A stretch of DNA of 64,000 bases from Meiothermus cerbereus DSM 11376 (GCF_000620065.1 NZ_KK211062.1:87866-151865), one strand, 5' to 3'. Positions 29,335 to 39,655 are shown, counted from the first letter of the stretch. The notes: a model not told the origin generated them from the letters alone. Numbers and translations: made by a program.

Positions 29335-30411
29335 TTATCCCTCCAGCTCTTGCAGCACCCCACGCAGGCGACGGGTCATGACCTGGGCGTACTCCACCCA
29401 TTCGGCCAGAGCCTGCTCTACCGACTGACGCATCAAAAACTCGCCTGGCGAGAGGCGTTTTAACAGCAGGAATGGAGGGCTGCTGAGGCTCTCGAGCACC
29501 TTTTGTAAGCGGTCGGCCTCGAGGTTCAGCTCCCGCGCCATTGGCATCAGGTCGGCCAGCAAAAAGACCCGCTGCGCCGGCTGGTCGGCCAGCAGGGTCA
29601 GAACCGCCGAAAAGTGGCTGCGCTCGCGCAGAACCCCCGAAATTTCGCCCTCGATGGCCTGTATGGATTCCAGGTCTATACGGCCTTCCCGCAGCAGGCG
29701 TTCGATGTCAAGAGGCCCTACTGGAAAGACATCGCGCAGCTTAACCAGTCGCTGCAAGGCCTCGGGTGAGACGTAGCCCAGGCCTGCCTGCGCCAGCCCC
29801 GAGGGCCGCACAGCGGCGATCTCGGCCAGGGCTTCGGGCCTGGAAGACTCGCCAGCCACAATGGCGGCATACTGCACCCGGCCCTGCTGGCGGTAGGCCA
29901 GCAGCTCTTTAGACTCCATCTCACCAAATTTAGCCAGAGCCAGGTGAAAGGTTCGCCGCCCCAAAGCCGCCCTGAAAACCCAGGGCGCGCTACCCGACTC
30001 TCGAGAAAACCCCAAAGCCTCGAGATCAGCTGAAAATGCAGGCACCTCGCTTGCAATCGGCTTGTGCGGGAAAATAACCTCTTTGGGATAAGGCGTAACC
30101 TTGACCCGCTTCTCGGGCTTTTCTGGCAAGGGTTCGCTGGGCTTTTGTCTGGGGCGCTCTGGCTCGGCCTGGCGGGGCCGGGCCGGCTTGGCTACGGGCG
30201 TTAGAGCTTCCAGCGTAATCTTGTCACCCTCGAGGTGCAGCACAATTTTGTCATTCACACCCAAACGCCGTTTGAGGTAGTAAGGCGCAAGGCCCTCAAG
30301 GCGGCTATATGCCCAGTTAACGGTGGCGTCATAGGTTTCGCCATCTTCATCGAGAAGGGCAATCCGCTCTTTGCCCTGCAAAAAAACCCGCAGTGGCTGG
30401 GTTAGGCTCAT
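29335..30411 (-). CDS. Conserved-looking protein of unknown function
   Basis: 358 aa from the ATG at 30411 (MSLTQPLRVF); a longer frame to 30624 overlaps the exonuclease gene and is rejected. The N-terminal 65 residues form a small beta-rich domain (LLDEDGETYDATVNWAYSRL). A Pro/Lys/Glu/Arg-rich linker covers about 75-120. The C-terminal 230 residues are mainly helical with no motif I recognise. It lies 56 bp downstream of the DEDDh exonuclease on the same strand, so a nucleic-acid-related role is possible. Confidence 0.6.
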   Translation of the reverse strand: MSLTQPLRVFLQGKERIALLDEDGETYDATVNWAYSRLEGLAPYYLKRRLGVNDKIVLHLEGDKITLEALTPVAKPARPRQAEPERPRQKPSEPLPEKPEKRVKVTPYPKEVIFPHKPIASEVPAFSADLEALGFSRESGSAPWVFRAALGRRTFHLALAKFGEMESKELLAYRQQGRVQYAAIVAGESSRPEALAEIAAVRPSGLAQAGLGYVSPEALQRLVKLRDVFPVGPLDIERLLREGRIDLESIQAIEGEISGVLRERSHFSAVLTLLADQPAQRVFLLADLMPMARELNLEADRLQKVLESLSSPPFLLLKRLSPGEFLMRQSVEQALAEWVEYAQVMTRRLRGVLQELEG

Positions 30412-30466
30412 GGTTCCAGTGTTAAGGCAAGTGCTGGTGAGGACGTAGCGCGCAATCATAGGTTTC

Positions 30467-31240
30467 CTAACGGGCCTTGTTGGCCAACTGGCTGGTCGGG
30501 GTCGGGTGGCCTGCGGTAAGCATGTAATACATTTCGCGTGCGACCTGTAGCGTGGTTTCCACGTCTCCCAGGGCGCGGTGACGGCCGGCAATGGGCCCCA
30601 GGTCGAAGGCCCAGGCCAGGGCATCCAGCCCGCGTTTGGGAAGTCCGGGCAGGGCCTTGCGGGCCCAGTCTATCGTGTCTACCACAGGGTTATCCAGTCG
30701 GTAACCCAGGCGCCGCAAGCGAGGCTGCAAAAAGCCCAGGTCAAAGCCAGCATTCTGGATAATCAGGGTGGCGTTGTCCAAGAGTGGCAGGGCTTCACCT
30801 AGAACTGTGTAAATATCGGCAGCACCGCGCACATCCTGGTTTCGGATTCCGGTCAGTCGGCTGATGAAAGGCGGAATCGGCATGCCCGGATTGACCAGCC
30901 GCTCAAACACCGTGAGCTGGCCATTTTCCAGGCGAATCAGGGCCAGCTCGATAATTTCGCTGTTTTCCGGGGAAAGCCCAGTGGTTTCTACATCGAGCAC
31001 CACAACTGCTTCGCCCGGTGCTGGAAAACTGTATTTCCACTCCCACAAACCCACCTCAGCTGCGACGCGTTCAAAACGCCCATCCAGCAGGCTTTTCAGC
31101 AGGTCGCTGGCCCAGGAACCTTTGGGCAAGCCCTGTGCGGCCAAGAGCTGCTCGGCCAGGGAGCGCTCGGGAAGGTGGCGGCCAACGCTGCGTAGATGGC
31201 GGGCGAGTCGGGTAGATAGTCGGTAGTGGGTAGGACTCAT
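30467..31240 (-). CDS. DEDDh 3'-5' exonuclease (DNA polymerase III epsilon-like)
   Basis: 257 aa from ATG 31240. The catalytic set is complete: D83 and E85 (LDVETTG), D167 (NAGFDLGF), H221 and D226 (HRALGDVETT). The His-x4-Asp spacing marks the DEDDh subtype of proofreading and repair exonucleases. About 70 residues precede the domain (helical, basic). It is not fused to a polymerase, so it may be either the epsilon subunit or a separate repair nuclease. Confidence 0.88.
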   Translation of the reverse strand: MSPTHYRLSTRLARHLRSVGRHLPERSLAEQLLAAQGLPKGSWASDLLKSLLDGRFERVAAEVGLWEWKYSFPAPGEAVVVLDVETTGLSPENSEIIELALIRLENGQLTVFERLVNPGMPIPPFISRLTGIRNQDVRGAADIYTVLGEALPLLDNATLIIQNAGFDLGFLQPRLRRLGYRLDNPVVDTIDWARKALPGLPKRGLDALAWAFDLGPIAGRHRALGDVETTLQVAREMYYMLTAGHPTPTSQLANKAR

Positions 31241-31328
31241 GGATTGGGGTTTGGGTATCGGCGATGCGTGCGGCATAAGCACGAAACCTCGAGGTAAGAC
31301 TTGAGACCCGGTAAAGAGCCAGAAAATA

Positions 31329-31364
31329 CCTGCGAGTTCACAGATGAATTCGAGGTCTCGCAGG
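31329..31364. repeat. Inverted repeat in the exonuclease-gatA gap
   Basis: CCTGCGAG (31329-31336) and CTCGCAGG (31357-31364) form a perfect 8-bp inverted repeat with a 20-nt loop. It lies upstream of the exonuclease promoter region and downstream of gatA, both on the minus strand; it could be a gatA terminator stem or an operator. Confidence 0.4.
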
Positions 31365-31500
31365 GAGTATACCGCAGCTTACACAGATATGACAGGCCTT
31401 ATAACCGTTAACGGAGTCGCGTTAAGTCGGCGTTTCTTTCTGGGTTTGCCTGCCGGAACCTAAAGCCAGGCCCAGGTCTGCCACCCAGACCACCCCCGAC

Positions 31501-32934
31501 CTACAAGCTGGCCACTCGAGCAAAGGCCCCTTCGGTAGCCTGCTCAAAAGCGTTGGCTGCAACAAATATCTGCTCGTCGTGCAGTGGTTTGCCTATAAGC
31601 TGAACCCCCACCGGCAGGTGCCCCTCAAACCCCGCCGGAATGCTCATGGCCGGCACCCCAGCCAGGTTAATGGCTACGGTGTCGATGTCGGCCAGGTACA
31701 TCGAAAGGGGATCGGCGGTTTTTTCGCCAAAACGGAAGGCCGGGAAAGGGCTGGTTGGGGTAAGAAGCAGGTCAGCCCTGGCAAACGCCGCGTCCAGGTC
31801 GGCTTTAATTTTGGCTCGAGCCCGTAAGGCTTTGCCGTAATAGGCCTGGTAGTAGCCGGAGGATAGCACAAAAGTGCCCATCAGTATGCGCCGCTGCACC
31901 TCGGGGCCAAACCCCTGCTCACGGCTTCGCATCATGGTCGCGATGCTGTCTTCGGCAGGCACCCGCAGGCCATACAGGGTTCCATCATAGCGGGCCAGGT
32001 TGGAGCTGATTTCGGCGGTGTTAACGATGTAATAAGCGGCCAGGGCGTAGTCGAGGGTGGGCAGGCTGACCTCCACAAAGCGCGCACCCTGGGCTTCCAT
32101 CACGCTTCGGAAGCGCTCGAGGGCCTCCAGCACCCCCGGTGAATTACCCATAGCCAGGGCTTCTTTGACAATACCGATGGTGAGGCCTTTGGCCGAGGCC
32201 TGCAAGGCCGCCACAAACCGAGGCTCGGCTTCCAGGCTGGTGCTGTCCCGGGGGTCGTAGCCGCTCACCACGTCGCTCAGCAGGGCCAAATCCTGCAGCG
32301 AGCGGGCCATAGTACCCACCTGATCTAAGCTGCTGGCCGTAGCCACCACCCCATAGCGTGAGATGCGGCCATAGGTAGGCTTGAAGCCGTAAACCCCACA
32401 TAGCGCAGCCGGCTGGCGCACGCTCCCGCCGGTGTCGGTGCCGAGCGCCAGCGGAACCATACCGGCTGCTACCGCCGCCGCCGAGCCCCCCGAGGTGCCC
32501 CCCGGCACCCGCTCGAGGTCCCAGGGGTTGCGGGTAGGGCCAAAAGCCGAATACTCGGTGGAAGAACCCATGGCGAACTCGTCCATGTTGGCCTTGGCTA
32601 CCAGCACCGCCCCAGCCTGGTGCAGCTTTTCCACCACAGTCGCGTTGTATGGCGGCACAAAGTCGGCCAGCATTTTAGAGCCACAAGTCGTCTGTAAGCC
32701 TTGGGTACAGATATTATCCTTGATCACAATGGGAACACCGGCCAGAGGAAGGTTCTCGCCCTTGGCGAGGCGCTCTTCCACCGCTCTCGCCTCGAGCAGG
32801 GCCTGGGGGTTCAGGCGAATCAGGGCATGAACCTGAGGCTCGAGCTGCTCTATTCGCTTTAGAGAAGCCTCCACCACCTCGCGCGGCGAGCCCTGACCCG
32901 ACTGGATGCTCTTCACAATTTCTTGCGCCAACAT
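31501..32934 (-). CDS. gatA: Asp-tRNA(Asn)/Glu-tRNA(Gln) amidotransferase subunit A
   Basis: 477 aa, usual length. It provides ammonia by hydrolysing glutamine for transamidation of mischarged tRNA. The amidase signature is complete: K72 in VIKDNI, GGTSGGS at about 145-151 and the nucleophile S171 in GTDTGGS. The Gly/Ser-rich context and the MDEFAMGSSTEYSAFG segment distinguish GatA from generic amidases. gatB and gatC are not adjacent. Confidence 0.94.
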   Translation of the reverse strand: MLAQEIVKSIQSGQGSPREVVEASLKRIEQLEPQVHALIRLNPQALLEARAVEERLAKGENLPLAGVPIVIKDNICTQGLQTTCGSKMLADFVPPYNATVVEKLHQAGAVLVAKANMDEFAMGSSTEYSAFGPTRNPWDLERVPGGTSGGSAAAVAAGMVPLALGTDTGGSVRQPAALCGVYGFKPTYGRISRYGVVATASSLDQVGTMARSLQDLALLSDVVSGYDPRDSTSLEAEPRFVAALQASAKGLTIGIVKEALAMGNSPGVLEALERFRSVMEAQGARFVEVSLPTLDYALAAYYIVNTAEISSNLARYDGTLYGLRVPAEDSIATMMRSREQGFGPEVQRRILMGTFVLSSGYYQAYYGKALRARAKIKADLDAAFARADLLLTPTSPFPAFRFGEKTADPLSMYLADIDTVAINLAGVPAMSIPAGFEGHLPVGVQLIGKPLHDEQIFVAANAFEQATEGAFARVASL

Positions 32935-33086
32935 ACCGCCCCATGATAAGGCGCATCAGCTCGAAGTGGCATACCCCGCTAGGTCATGGGAACCATCCAG
33001 CGAGATTCCCGGTTGAGGGCGTTTTGAGCTGAAAAAGTCACTGCTTGAGGGGGCCTTCACGGTGCATGGCCCAGCGCCACTGACGG

Positions 33087-33836
33087 CTATCGCGCCGCAC
33101 TCCCCAAATGCTGGTCGAGAAATGCAGTGGTCCGTTGTGCAATCTGGCTCCAACCCTCTTCGGCGCTTATGGTGGCTGGGTTGTCGCCCCGCTGGGGGCC
33201 GTAGGCCCCAAAACCAGCATGGTTCAGACCAGGGATGACCTGTTTGAGCGTATTTTTGGGAAACTTAGGCGCGCTGGCCTCGAGCTGCTCCCCACGCACA
33301 ACCCCGTCCCGCTCACCAAACAGGGCCAGGGTCGGGAGGTCTTTTCCCGACAGGTCATTTTGCGGGTAAGCAGCCCACATCACCAGGGCTCTGACCTCGG
33401 GGTTGCTCTGGGCAAAGTTGGAGGCCACCACCCCGCCCAGGCTGTGTCCACCCACGGCCCAGGGCAACTCTGGTGCTTCGGCCAGCGCTGCTCTGGCCTT
33501 GCCCTGCTCGGTAACGGCCAGGTTGAAGCGAACCCGCAGCAAGGCAACCCGGTACCCAGCCGCTGCAATCTTGCGTAAAACAGGGGCATAGGCTTGAGGC
33601 TCGACCAGCCCACCAGGATAGAAGGCCAGCCCCCCCTTAACCGTCCCCTGGGGGGTAAATACCCAGCCGTAAGGGGTGGCCTGCACCTGAACCTGGCTAT
33701 CCGGTGCCAGGGCCTCCAGGGCCGCCTGGGTGGGCGGATAGGAGGTCAGCGCCCGCTGGGTGTACCAGACGATGGCTGCAGCAAAAAGCAACAGCCCTCC
33801 AAAGAAAACCAACCAGAACACACGTTGTTTGCTCAT
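33087..33836 (-). CDS. Membrane-anchored alpha/beta hydrolase
   Basis: 249 aa. One N-terminal membrane segment (about 6-25) anchors the domain outside the cytoplasm. The nucleophile elbow is GHSLGG (S132), the acid is in FGERDGV and the catalytic His in GLNHAGF. The overall plan matches the PF12695-like alpha/beta hydrolases. The substrate is unknown. Confidence 0.82.
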   Translation of the reverse strand: MSKQRVFWLVFFGGLLLFAAAIVWYTQRALTSYPPTQAALEALAPDSQVQVQATPYGWVFTPQGTVKGGLAFYPGGLVEPQAYAPVLRKIAAAGYRVALLRVRFNLAVTEQGKARAALAEAPELPWAVGGHSLGGVVASNFAQSNPEVRALVMWAAYPQNDLSGKDLPTLALFGERDGVVRGEQLEASAPKFPKNTLKQVIPGLNHAGFGAYGPQRGDNPATISAEEGWSQIAQRTTAFLDQHLGSAAR

Positions 33837-34039
33837 AAAATCCAGGCCGACAAGAAATCTTCTTATTTTGGGGCTTTAACCGAGTTTGGCTGAACCGTTG
33901 GCGTCCACCTCGACCAAAGGGAGTGTTGCAGGATGCGAAACTCTGCGAAGCCGGTGTTGGAGGAAGCCGCACACCAAGCAGGCTAGGCAAAGCTTCAGCT
34001 GGCTTCGTAGTTCCCCTTGTACTCCAGCCGCTCGCGCCC

Positions 34040-37000
34040 TTAGTCGCCGATGGCCGGGACGGCACCAACCGCTTGTAGCTCGCGGCGCAGCTTATCATAG
34101 CGCCGCCGCTCGAACAGGTAAAAGGCCGCCGGCACCACATACAGCGTAAGCAGCATCGAGACCGAGACCCCACCCAGGATGATAATCCCCAGCGGGCGGC
34201 GGAACTCCGAACCTTCACCGCTGGCGGCAATGAGCGGAATGGAGATCATCAGCACCGTGAGGGTGGTCATCAGGATGGGACGCAGGCGCAGGCGTCCGGC
34301 CTCGACCAGGGCCTCATACAAAGGCTTTTCGCGGGCCTGGCGTACGGCAAAGTCCAGGAGCAGGATGGCGTTTTTGGTCACCAGACCAATAAGAATCACC
34401 ACCCCCAGCACCGAAATTACGTCCAGGCCACTGCGGAAGAAATAGAGGAACCAAAACGCCCCTACCAGCGCCAAAGGCACCGGAAGTAGCAGGTACAGCG
34501 GATAGCGAAAGGTGTTGAACTGGCTCGAGATCACCAGGAAGTTCAAGAGCAAGGCCAGCCCGAAAGCAATGGGGGCACTGCGGGCCAGGTCGCCCACAAA
34601 CGCCGTGGAACCCTGGGTTTCCAGCTGCACGCCGTCGCTAAAGACCCCCGCTTTTTCCAGCTCCTGCCGCACCAGGTTGGAGAGCTGGAAGGTTCCAATC
34701 TCGGAGTTGGGGGCCCGGTTGGCGTTGATACCGGCAGAGAAGGCCTGGTTGGTGCGCGAGAGCTGGGCCGGGGTCTGGCGGCTTTCAAACTGCCCCAGGC
34801 TGCCGATGGGCAGGGTGCTCCGCAGGGCAGGAGCAGCCACCGGAAGCGAAAGCAGGCTGGACTGATCGGGCACCAAGCGCGGGTCGGCTCGAACCACAAT
34901 GGGAATATCGTCGCCGCCCGAACGGACGTTGCCCGCCTCGGTGCCGGCATTGTAGATGCGCAGGGTCTGGGCCAGGTCGCTTGGGGTGAGGCCCGTGCCG
35001 ATGAGCCGGCTGGGGTTGGGCACCAGCACCCGCTCGGTGGCGGTTTCCTCGAGGCTGCTGCGAACGTCTATCAGGTAGGGCAGGTTTCGCATGACCTCGA
35101 GGGTCTGCCGGTTTTTCTCCGCCAGCAGGGCGGGGCTGGGGGCGGTCAGGGTGAATTGCAGGTCGGCGGCTCCCCCTGGCCCTCCTTCGGGCACGGTTAC
35201 CCGCAAATCAGCTTCGGGTCGGTCACTCAAAAGCTTCTGCAGGGCTTCGCGGAAGCTCGGCAAAAGTTCATAGACATCCTGGCGTTCACTCTTGCCCACC
35301 AGCTCGACCACAATGCGGGCCCGCTCGGGGTTGCCTCCCCCTAGGGTACTTTGCGAGCTGCCCACGGTATTGAGCACCGAGCGCACCTCGGGGCGGGCCA
35401 CCAGCCAGGCCTCGAGGCGGCGCGAGAGGGCATCGGTCTCGGATAAGGCGGTGCCCTTGGGCAGCACCAGATCCACGTTCATCTGCCCGTTGTCGTTTTT
35501 GGCGGTGAAGTTGAAGGGAATTTTTGGGGCCACATAGCCGATGCTCAGGAAAAAGACCAGGCCCACCAGTAGCACCCAGGGGCTTTGCTTCAAAGCCGCG
35601 GCCAGGCTGCGGGCGTAGAACTCCCGCAAGGCCAGGAACACCCTTTCGGACACCCCGTGCAGGCTTCCGGTGATGGCTCCGGCCAGACCAAACACCAGCG
35701 AGAACAGCCAGCGCAAGGGGGCCAGCAGCAGGGTAAAGGGGGTAATCAGCACGTTGAACCACCGGCGCGAGGGGTTCAGGCCCGGCTGCTGGTAGACGTG
35801 CAGACGCAGACCCCAGTGCAGATCCTGGCCCAAGCCCAGCACCCGCTGGCCGAGCTGGCGCCAGGTGGGGGGTTCGGGGTCGGGGAAGTAGGCCAGGCGC
35901 ACGGTGAGGAAAAACAGGGCCTCGAGCCAGCTCACCGCGATGGCCGCCGCCAGCACGATGCCAAACTGCCGGAAGAACTCCCCGATAATGCCTGGTAGAA
36001 AGCTGATCGGCAAGAACACCGCCAGAAGCGAAAGGGTGGCCGCCGAGACCGCCGAGAGCACCTCAGTGGAGCCCTTGAGCACCGCCTGCAGGTTGTCGTA
36101 GCCCATCTGGCGGTAGCGCTCGATGTTCTCCGAAAGCACGATGGAGTCGTCCACCACGATACCCACCGCCACGATGATGGCCAGCAGGCTAATCACATTG
36201 AAGGTAAAGCCCAGCAGGCCAAACACAATCAACGCGCCCGACATGGTGATGGGAATGGCCAGCACCACGCTAAAGACCGAGTTGAGCTTGCCTAGGAAAA
36301 TCAGGGTGATGAAGGAGACGATGGCGGCAACCAGCAGCACCTCGCGGAAAGTGTCGTTGACGGTGTTTTCGATGAAGGTGGTGGTATCGCCCACAATACG
36401 GGCCTGGTAGCCTTGCGGCAGCCGGACTTCCTGCAGGGTGCGCTTGATGCCCTGGGCCACCGCCACTGCGTTGGAGTCGGGGGTTTTACGCACAGCCAGC
36501 GGGATTACCGGCTGGCCGTTGAGCCGGGTCAGGCGGGTGGGGTCGGCCTGGGCATCACGCACCACGCCCAGATCCCGCACCCGCAGGCCACGGGCTGGAT
36601 CCACCAGAATGTTCCCGACTTCCTCGGGGGTGGTGGGGGTGTTGCGTAAGGTAAAAAGCAAGCGCTGCCCCCGGTCGCTCTGGGTTCCGGCGGGCACGGC
36701 CAGCGCCGAGGCCTGGATGGCGCCCACCACCTGGGCTGGGGACAGGTTATAGGCGCCCACCTTGTAGGGGTCGAGCAGAACCTGCACCTGCCGCTCGGGC
36801 GCCCCCTGTACCTGCACGTCGGCTACCCCTGAGATGAGCTGTAAGCGGGGCTTTAGCACGTCGTTGGCGTACTTGGCTACCTCGCGCAGGTCGCGTCCAT
36901 CGGCTGAGAGGGCAATAAAGAGAATCGGTGAGGCCGCGGGGTCGAAGCGCTGCACCACCGGGGTCTGGGCATCGCGGGGCAGTTGCCCCCGTACCGCCGA

Positions 37001-37393
37001 CACCCGCTGGGAAACATCGGTAGCCACCCGGTTGATATCCTGGCCAAACTCGAAGGAAACAATCACCTGGGAAAAGCCCTCACCCGAGAGCGAGGCGATC
37101 TGGTCGAGGCCCGACAGGGTGGAGACCGCATCCTCGATGGGGCGACTCACCTGCTGTTCGACTTCTTCGGGCCCGGCTCCCGGGTAGGCCGTGGTCACGG
37201 CCACCACCGGAATCTCGAAGCGGGGCAGCAGGTCTACCCCCACCCGGCTGCCGGTGATAAGGCCGAACAACACCATGGCCAGGAAGACAGCCGTAGAAAA
37301 CACCGAGCGCTTTACAAAGAAGGCAATGATCGGATTGACCGGCTTGCCGTCTGGGGGTTCGGGAGCTACAACAGGGCGTTCTGGCTGGCTCAT
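34040..37393 (-). CDS. RND-family efflux transporter (AcrB/HAE1 type)
   Basis: 1117 aa. It is a proton-driven inner-membrane pump for drugs or other hydrophobic compounds. The N-terminal cytoplasmic tail, first helix, and the long periplasmic loops after TM1 and TM7 are visible, as is the internal duplication. A helix with VGIVVDDSIVLSENIER carries the paired Asp of the proton path. It is the last gene of a five-gene operon, 37 bp after the membrane fusion protein. The start at ATG 37393 has AGAGG upstream; a GTG six bases earlier is possible. Substrate class (drug versus metal) is inferred from the DD motif and is not certain. Confidence 0.92.
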   Translation of the reverse strand: MSQPERPVVAPEPPDGKPVNPIIAFFVKRSVFSTAVFLAMVLFGLITGSRVGVDLLPRFEIPVVAVTTAYPGAGPEEVEQQVSRPIEDAVSTLSGLDQIASLSGEGFSQVIVSFEFGQDINRVATDVSQRVSAVRGQLPRDAQTPVVQRFDPAASPILFIALSADGRDLREVAKYANDVLKPRLQLISGVADVQVQGAPERQVQVLLDPYKVGAYNLSPAQVVGAIQASALAVPAGTQSDRGQRLLFTLRNTPTTPEEVGNILVDPARGLRVRDLGVVRDAQADPTRLTRLNGQPVIPLAVRKTPDSNAVAVAQGIKRTLQEVRLPQGYQARIVGDTTTFIENTVNDTFREVLLVAAIVSFITLIFLGKLNSVFSVVLAIPITMSGALIVFGLLGFTFNVISLLAIIVAVGIVVDDSIVLSENIERYRQMGYDNLQAVLKGSTEVLSAVSAATLSLLAVFLPISFLPGIIGEFFRQFGIVLAAAIAVSWLEALFFLTVRLAYFPDPEPPTWRQLGQRVLGLGQDLHWGLRLHVYQQPGLNPSRRWFNVLITPFTLLLAPLRWLFSLVFGLAGAITGSLHGVSERVFLALREFYARSLAAALKQSPWVLLVGLVFFLSIGYVAPKIPFNFTAKNDNGQMNVDLVLPKGTALSETDALSRRLEAWLVARPEVRSVLNTVGSSQSTLGGGNPERARIVVELVGKSERQDVYELLPSFREALQKLLSDRPEADLRVTVPEGGPGGAADLQFTLTAPSPALLAEKNRQTLEVMRNLPYLIDVRSSLEETATERVLVPNPSRLIGTGLTPSDLAQTLRIYNAGTEAGNVRSGGDDIPIVVRADPRLVPDQSSLLSLPVAAPALRSTLPIGSLGQFESRQTPAQLSRTNQAFSAGINANRAPNSEIGTFQLSNLVRQELEKAGVFSDGVQLETQGSTAFVGDLARSAPIAFGLALLLNFLVISSQFNTFRYPLYLLLPVPLALVGAFWFLYFFRSGLDVISVLGVVILIGLVTKNAILLLDFAVRQAREKPLYEALVEAGRLRLRPILMTTLTVLMISIPLIAASGEGSEFRRPLGIIILGGVSVSMLLTLYVVPAAFYLFERRRYDKLRRELQAVGAVPAIGD

Positions 37394-37430
37394 ACCCACC
37401 TCTGGTTCATGCGGGTGCTAAACAAGGTGC

Positions 37431-38654
37431 TCACTGCACCACCTCCACCGCGTCCCCATTGCTGAGGCTCGAGGGCACCGGAAAGACCACCGGTCCACTG
37501 CCCAGCCCCTCCACCGCGACCCGGGCTCCGGTATCGCCCAGCACCCGCACCGGGGTGCGTACCGCCTTGCCCTCCTGCACCACAAACACGTAGGTGCTGC
37601 GGCCCTCGGTGCGCAAAGCGCCAGCGGGCAGCAGGCTGCCCTGGGCCAGGGTGAGGGTGTAGCGCACCTGGCTGCTGGCCCCGGGGGGCAGGTCGCCTTC
37701 GACCTGAGCGGTCAGCTCGACCAGGCGATCGGTGCCGGGCACTTTGCTGCTCTTGCGCAGGGTAGCGGGGTAGCTCTTGCCCCCGTAGAGCACCTCGACC
37801 TTGCTGCCCAGCGGCAACGCGGCGGCTTCCTCGGGGGGCAGGCGGAAGGTGGCCTCGAGCCTCGAGGTATCGGCCAGCCGGAAAGCCCGCTGCCCTGCGC
37901 TCACAAACTCGCCGGGGTTGGCAAAAATCTCCGCCACCACCCCCGCAAAAGGGGCCCGTACCTCGGTGTCGGCTACCGCTCGCCGGGCCTGGGCCAGTTG
38001 GTTCTGGGCTTGCTGCACCTGTAGGCGCAAGAGGGCCAGGTCTTCGCTGGAAGCCCGCTGGGCCCGGGCCAGGTTTTCACGGGCGTTGTCGAAGGCAGCT
38101 TTGGCCTGGTTGTAGGCAGCCTCGAGGCCGGTGAGTTCAACCTGCGAGATGGCCCCCGCCTTGAAGAGTTGTTGCCCCTCCACGTAGCGCCGCTCGGCCA
38201 CCTGGAGGTTGGCCTGGGCCGATTCCAGGCTGGACTGCAGGGGAGCCAGAGAACCCGAGGTCGAGCGCTGGGCCCGCTCGAGGTTCACCTGGGCCTGCTC
38301 CAAGGCCAGCTCAGCGTTACGCAAGGCGGTTTGAGCGTTGGCAGGGTCGAGCCGCAAGACCACCTGGCCCTGGACGACCCGGCTGCCCTCGGCCACCCGC
38401 ACCTCCAGCACCTTGCCCGAGGCCGTGGCCCCCACCTGGCTTTCCCGCACCGGCAACAGGGTAGCCCCAGCGGTACGCACGGTGGTCAAAGCACCGCGCT
38501 CGGGCTGCACCACCCGCACCTTGACACTGCGGGAGACAGCGCTCTGTGTCGAAGCGGGGTTTTCGCTCTGGGTCGCGCGGCGCGGCCCACACCCAGCCAG
38601 CAACAGCGCCGCCAGCCCCAGCCAGAGCCAGGTTCTGTATGCGGCCTGGTTCAT
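37431..38654 (-). CDS. RND efflux membrane fusion lipoprotein (AcrA/HlyD type)
   Basis: 407 aa. A lipoprotein signal ends in LLAGC (Cys22). The barrel-sandwich half-motif VGATASGKVLEVRVAEGSRV, a long helical hairpin (about 105-215, rich in Ala, Gln and Glu) and the second half-motif VRAPFAGVVAEIFANPGEFV appear in the expected order, followed by a beta-barrel and membrane-proximal domain. It bridges the pump and the TolC-like channels. Its start codon overlaps the stop of the upstream tolC-like gene by one base. Confidence 0.92.
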   Translation of the reverse strand: MNQAAYRTWLWLGLAALLLAGCGPRRATQSENPASTQSAVSRSVKVRVVQPERGALTTVRTAGATLLPVRESQVGATASGKVLEVRVAEGSRVVQGQVVLRLDPANAQTALRNAELALEQAQVNLERAQRSTSGSLAPLQSSLESAQANLQVAERRYVEGQQLFKAGAISQVELTGLEAAYNQAKAAFDNARENLARAQRASSEDLALLRLQVQQAQNQLAQARRAVADTEVRAPFAGVVAEIFANPGEFVSAGQRAFRLADTSRLEATFRLPPEEAAALPLGSKVEVLYGGKSYPATLRKSSKVPGTDRLVELTAQVEGDLPPGASSQVRYTLTLAQGSLLPAGALRTEGRSTYVFVVQEGKAVRTPVRVLGDTGARVAVEGLGSGPVVFPVPSSLSNGDAVEVVQ

Positions 38655-39655
38655 CAGCGACCCCCCGCCAGCAGGCTGTAGTAAGCCCGGAAGTAGTTCC
38701 CCAGGGCTTGCTGGGCGGCCAGCTCGGCCTGGGTGTAAGAAAGCTCGGTCTGGAGGTAGGTCACCTGGCTAATCAGACCTGCCTCCAGGCGCTTTTTATC
38801 GTTGGCGAGGGCTTCACGGGCATTGGCCAGGGCGGCCTGCTGTACCGCCAAAGACCTGGCGGCAGCCTGGAGGTTCTGGTACAGGGAGTCGTACTGCAGC
38901 GCCAGGCCGCGCTCAATTTCCTTCGCACCCGCAACGGCCTGTTCGGCCCTCGACCTGGCCGCGTCTATATCAGCCCTGGCTGCATAGCTGGGATCCAGCA
39001 GCTCGACCTGGAGCTGGGCCAGCTCGGCCCGCTGACGGGCCTGCAAAACGTCGGGGTTCTTGGCCAGCAACCCTTGCAACACACTGGCCTCAGGCAAGGC
39101 CGGCGGGGAGGGCAGGGGGGTTATGGCATTGAAAGCACCCACCAGGCTGCGCAGCGAGCTTTGGGCCAGGGCCAGCCCATTTTCGGCCCGACTGGCGTTG
39201 CTCTTAGCATCGTCCAGGCGGTTCTGGGCGTTGCGGACGTCCAGGGCCGTGCCGGAGCCGTTGCGCTGGCGAATCTGGGCAATCTCTAGGCCACGGGCGG
39301 CCACCTCGAGGGCCTTCTGGGCCAAGCGCACCTGCAGCTGGGCCTCGAGCACCTGGGTATAGCTCGCCACAATGCTGCTCTGGGCCTGGGCCAGGGAGCG
39401 CTCATAGCTGGCCTGGGCCAGCGCCGCGCGCTGCTCGGCCTGCACCCGGGTGGGGCGGGTTAGCAGGGGGTCGGACAAAACCCGCCCCAGGTTGGCTTTT
39501 GCGTCGTCCAGTTCGGCTTTAGCTGCCACCACCGGGGCCTGTTCTACCGCTTTAGCTAAAGCGGACTCGAGGGTCAGGCCTGGGCCTTGGGCTAGGGTAA
39601 AGGAGGTCAGGAGCAGGGCCAGTTGTGCAAGAAGGTTGGCAACAGCCATTTTCAT
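38654..39655 (-). CDS. TolC-family outer membrane channel (second copy)
   Basis: 333 aa, shorter than the adjacent copy and than TolC itself (usually 420-490). A signal peptide ends near residue 22 (FTLAQG). The rest is the heptad-rich, Ala/Gln/Leu-rich helical hairpin pattern of the family, with duplicated coiled-coil segments (VVAAKAELDDAKANLG and ARAEQ-type turns). The reduced length may mean loss of part of one repeat. It overlaps both neighbours by 1-4 nt. Confidence 0.82.
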   Translation of the reverse strand: MKMAVANLLAQLALLLTSFTLAQGPGLTLESALAKAVEQAPVVAAKAELDDAKANLGRVLSDPLLTRPTRVQAEQRAALAQASYERSLAQAQSSIVASYTQVLEAQLQVRLAQKALEVAARGLEIAQIRQRNGSGTALDVRNAQNRLDDAKSNASRAENGLALAQSSLRSLVGAFNAITPLPSPPALPEASVLQGLLAKNPDVLQARQRAELAQLQVELLDPSYAARADIDAARSRAEQAVAGAKEIERGLALQYDSLYQNLQAAARSLAVQQAALANAREALANDKKRLEAGLISQVTYLQTELSYTQAELAAQQALGNYFRAYYSLLAGGR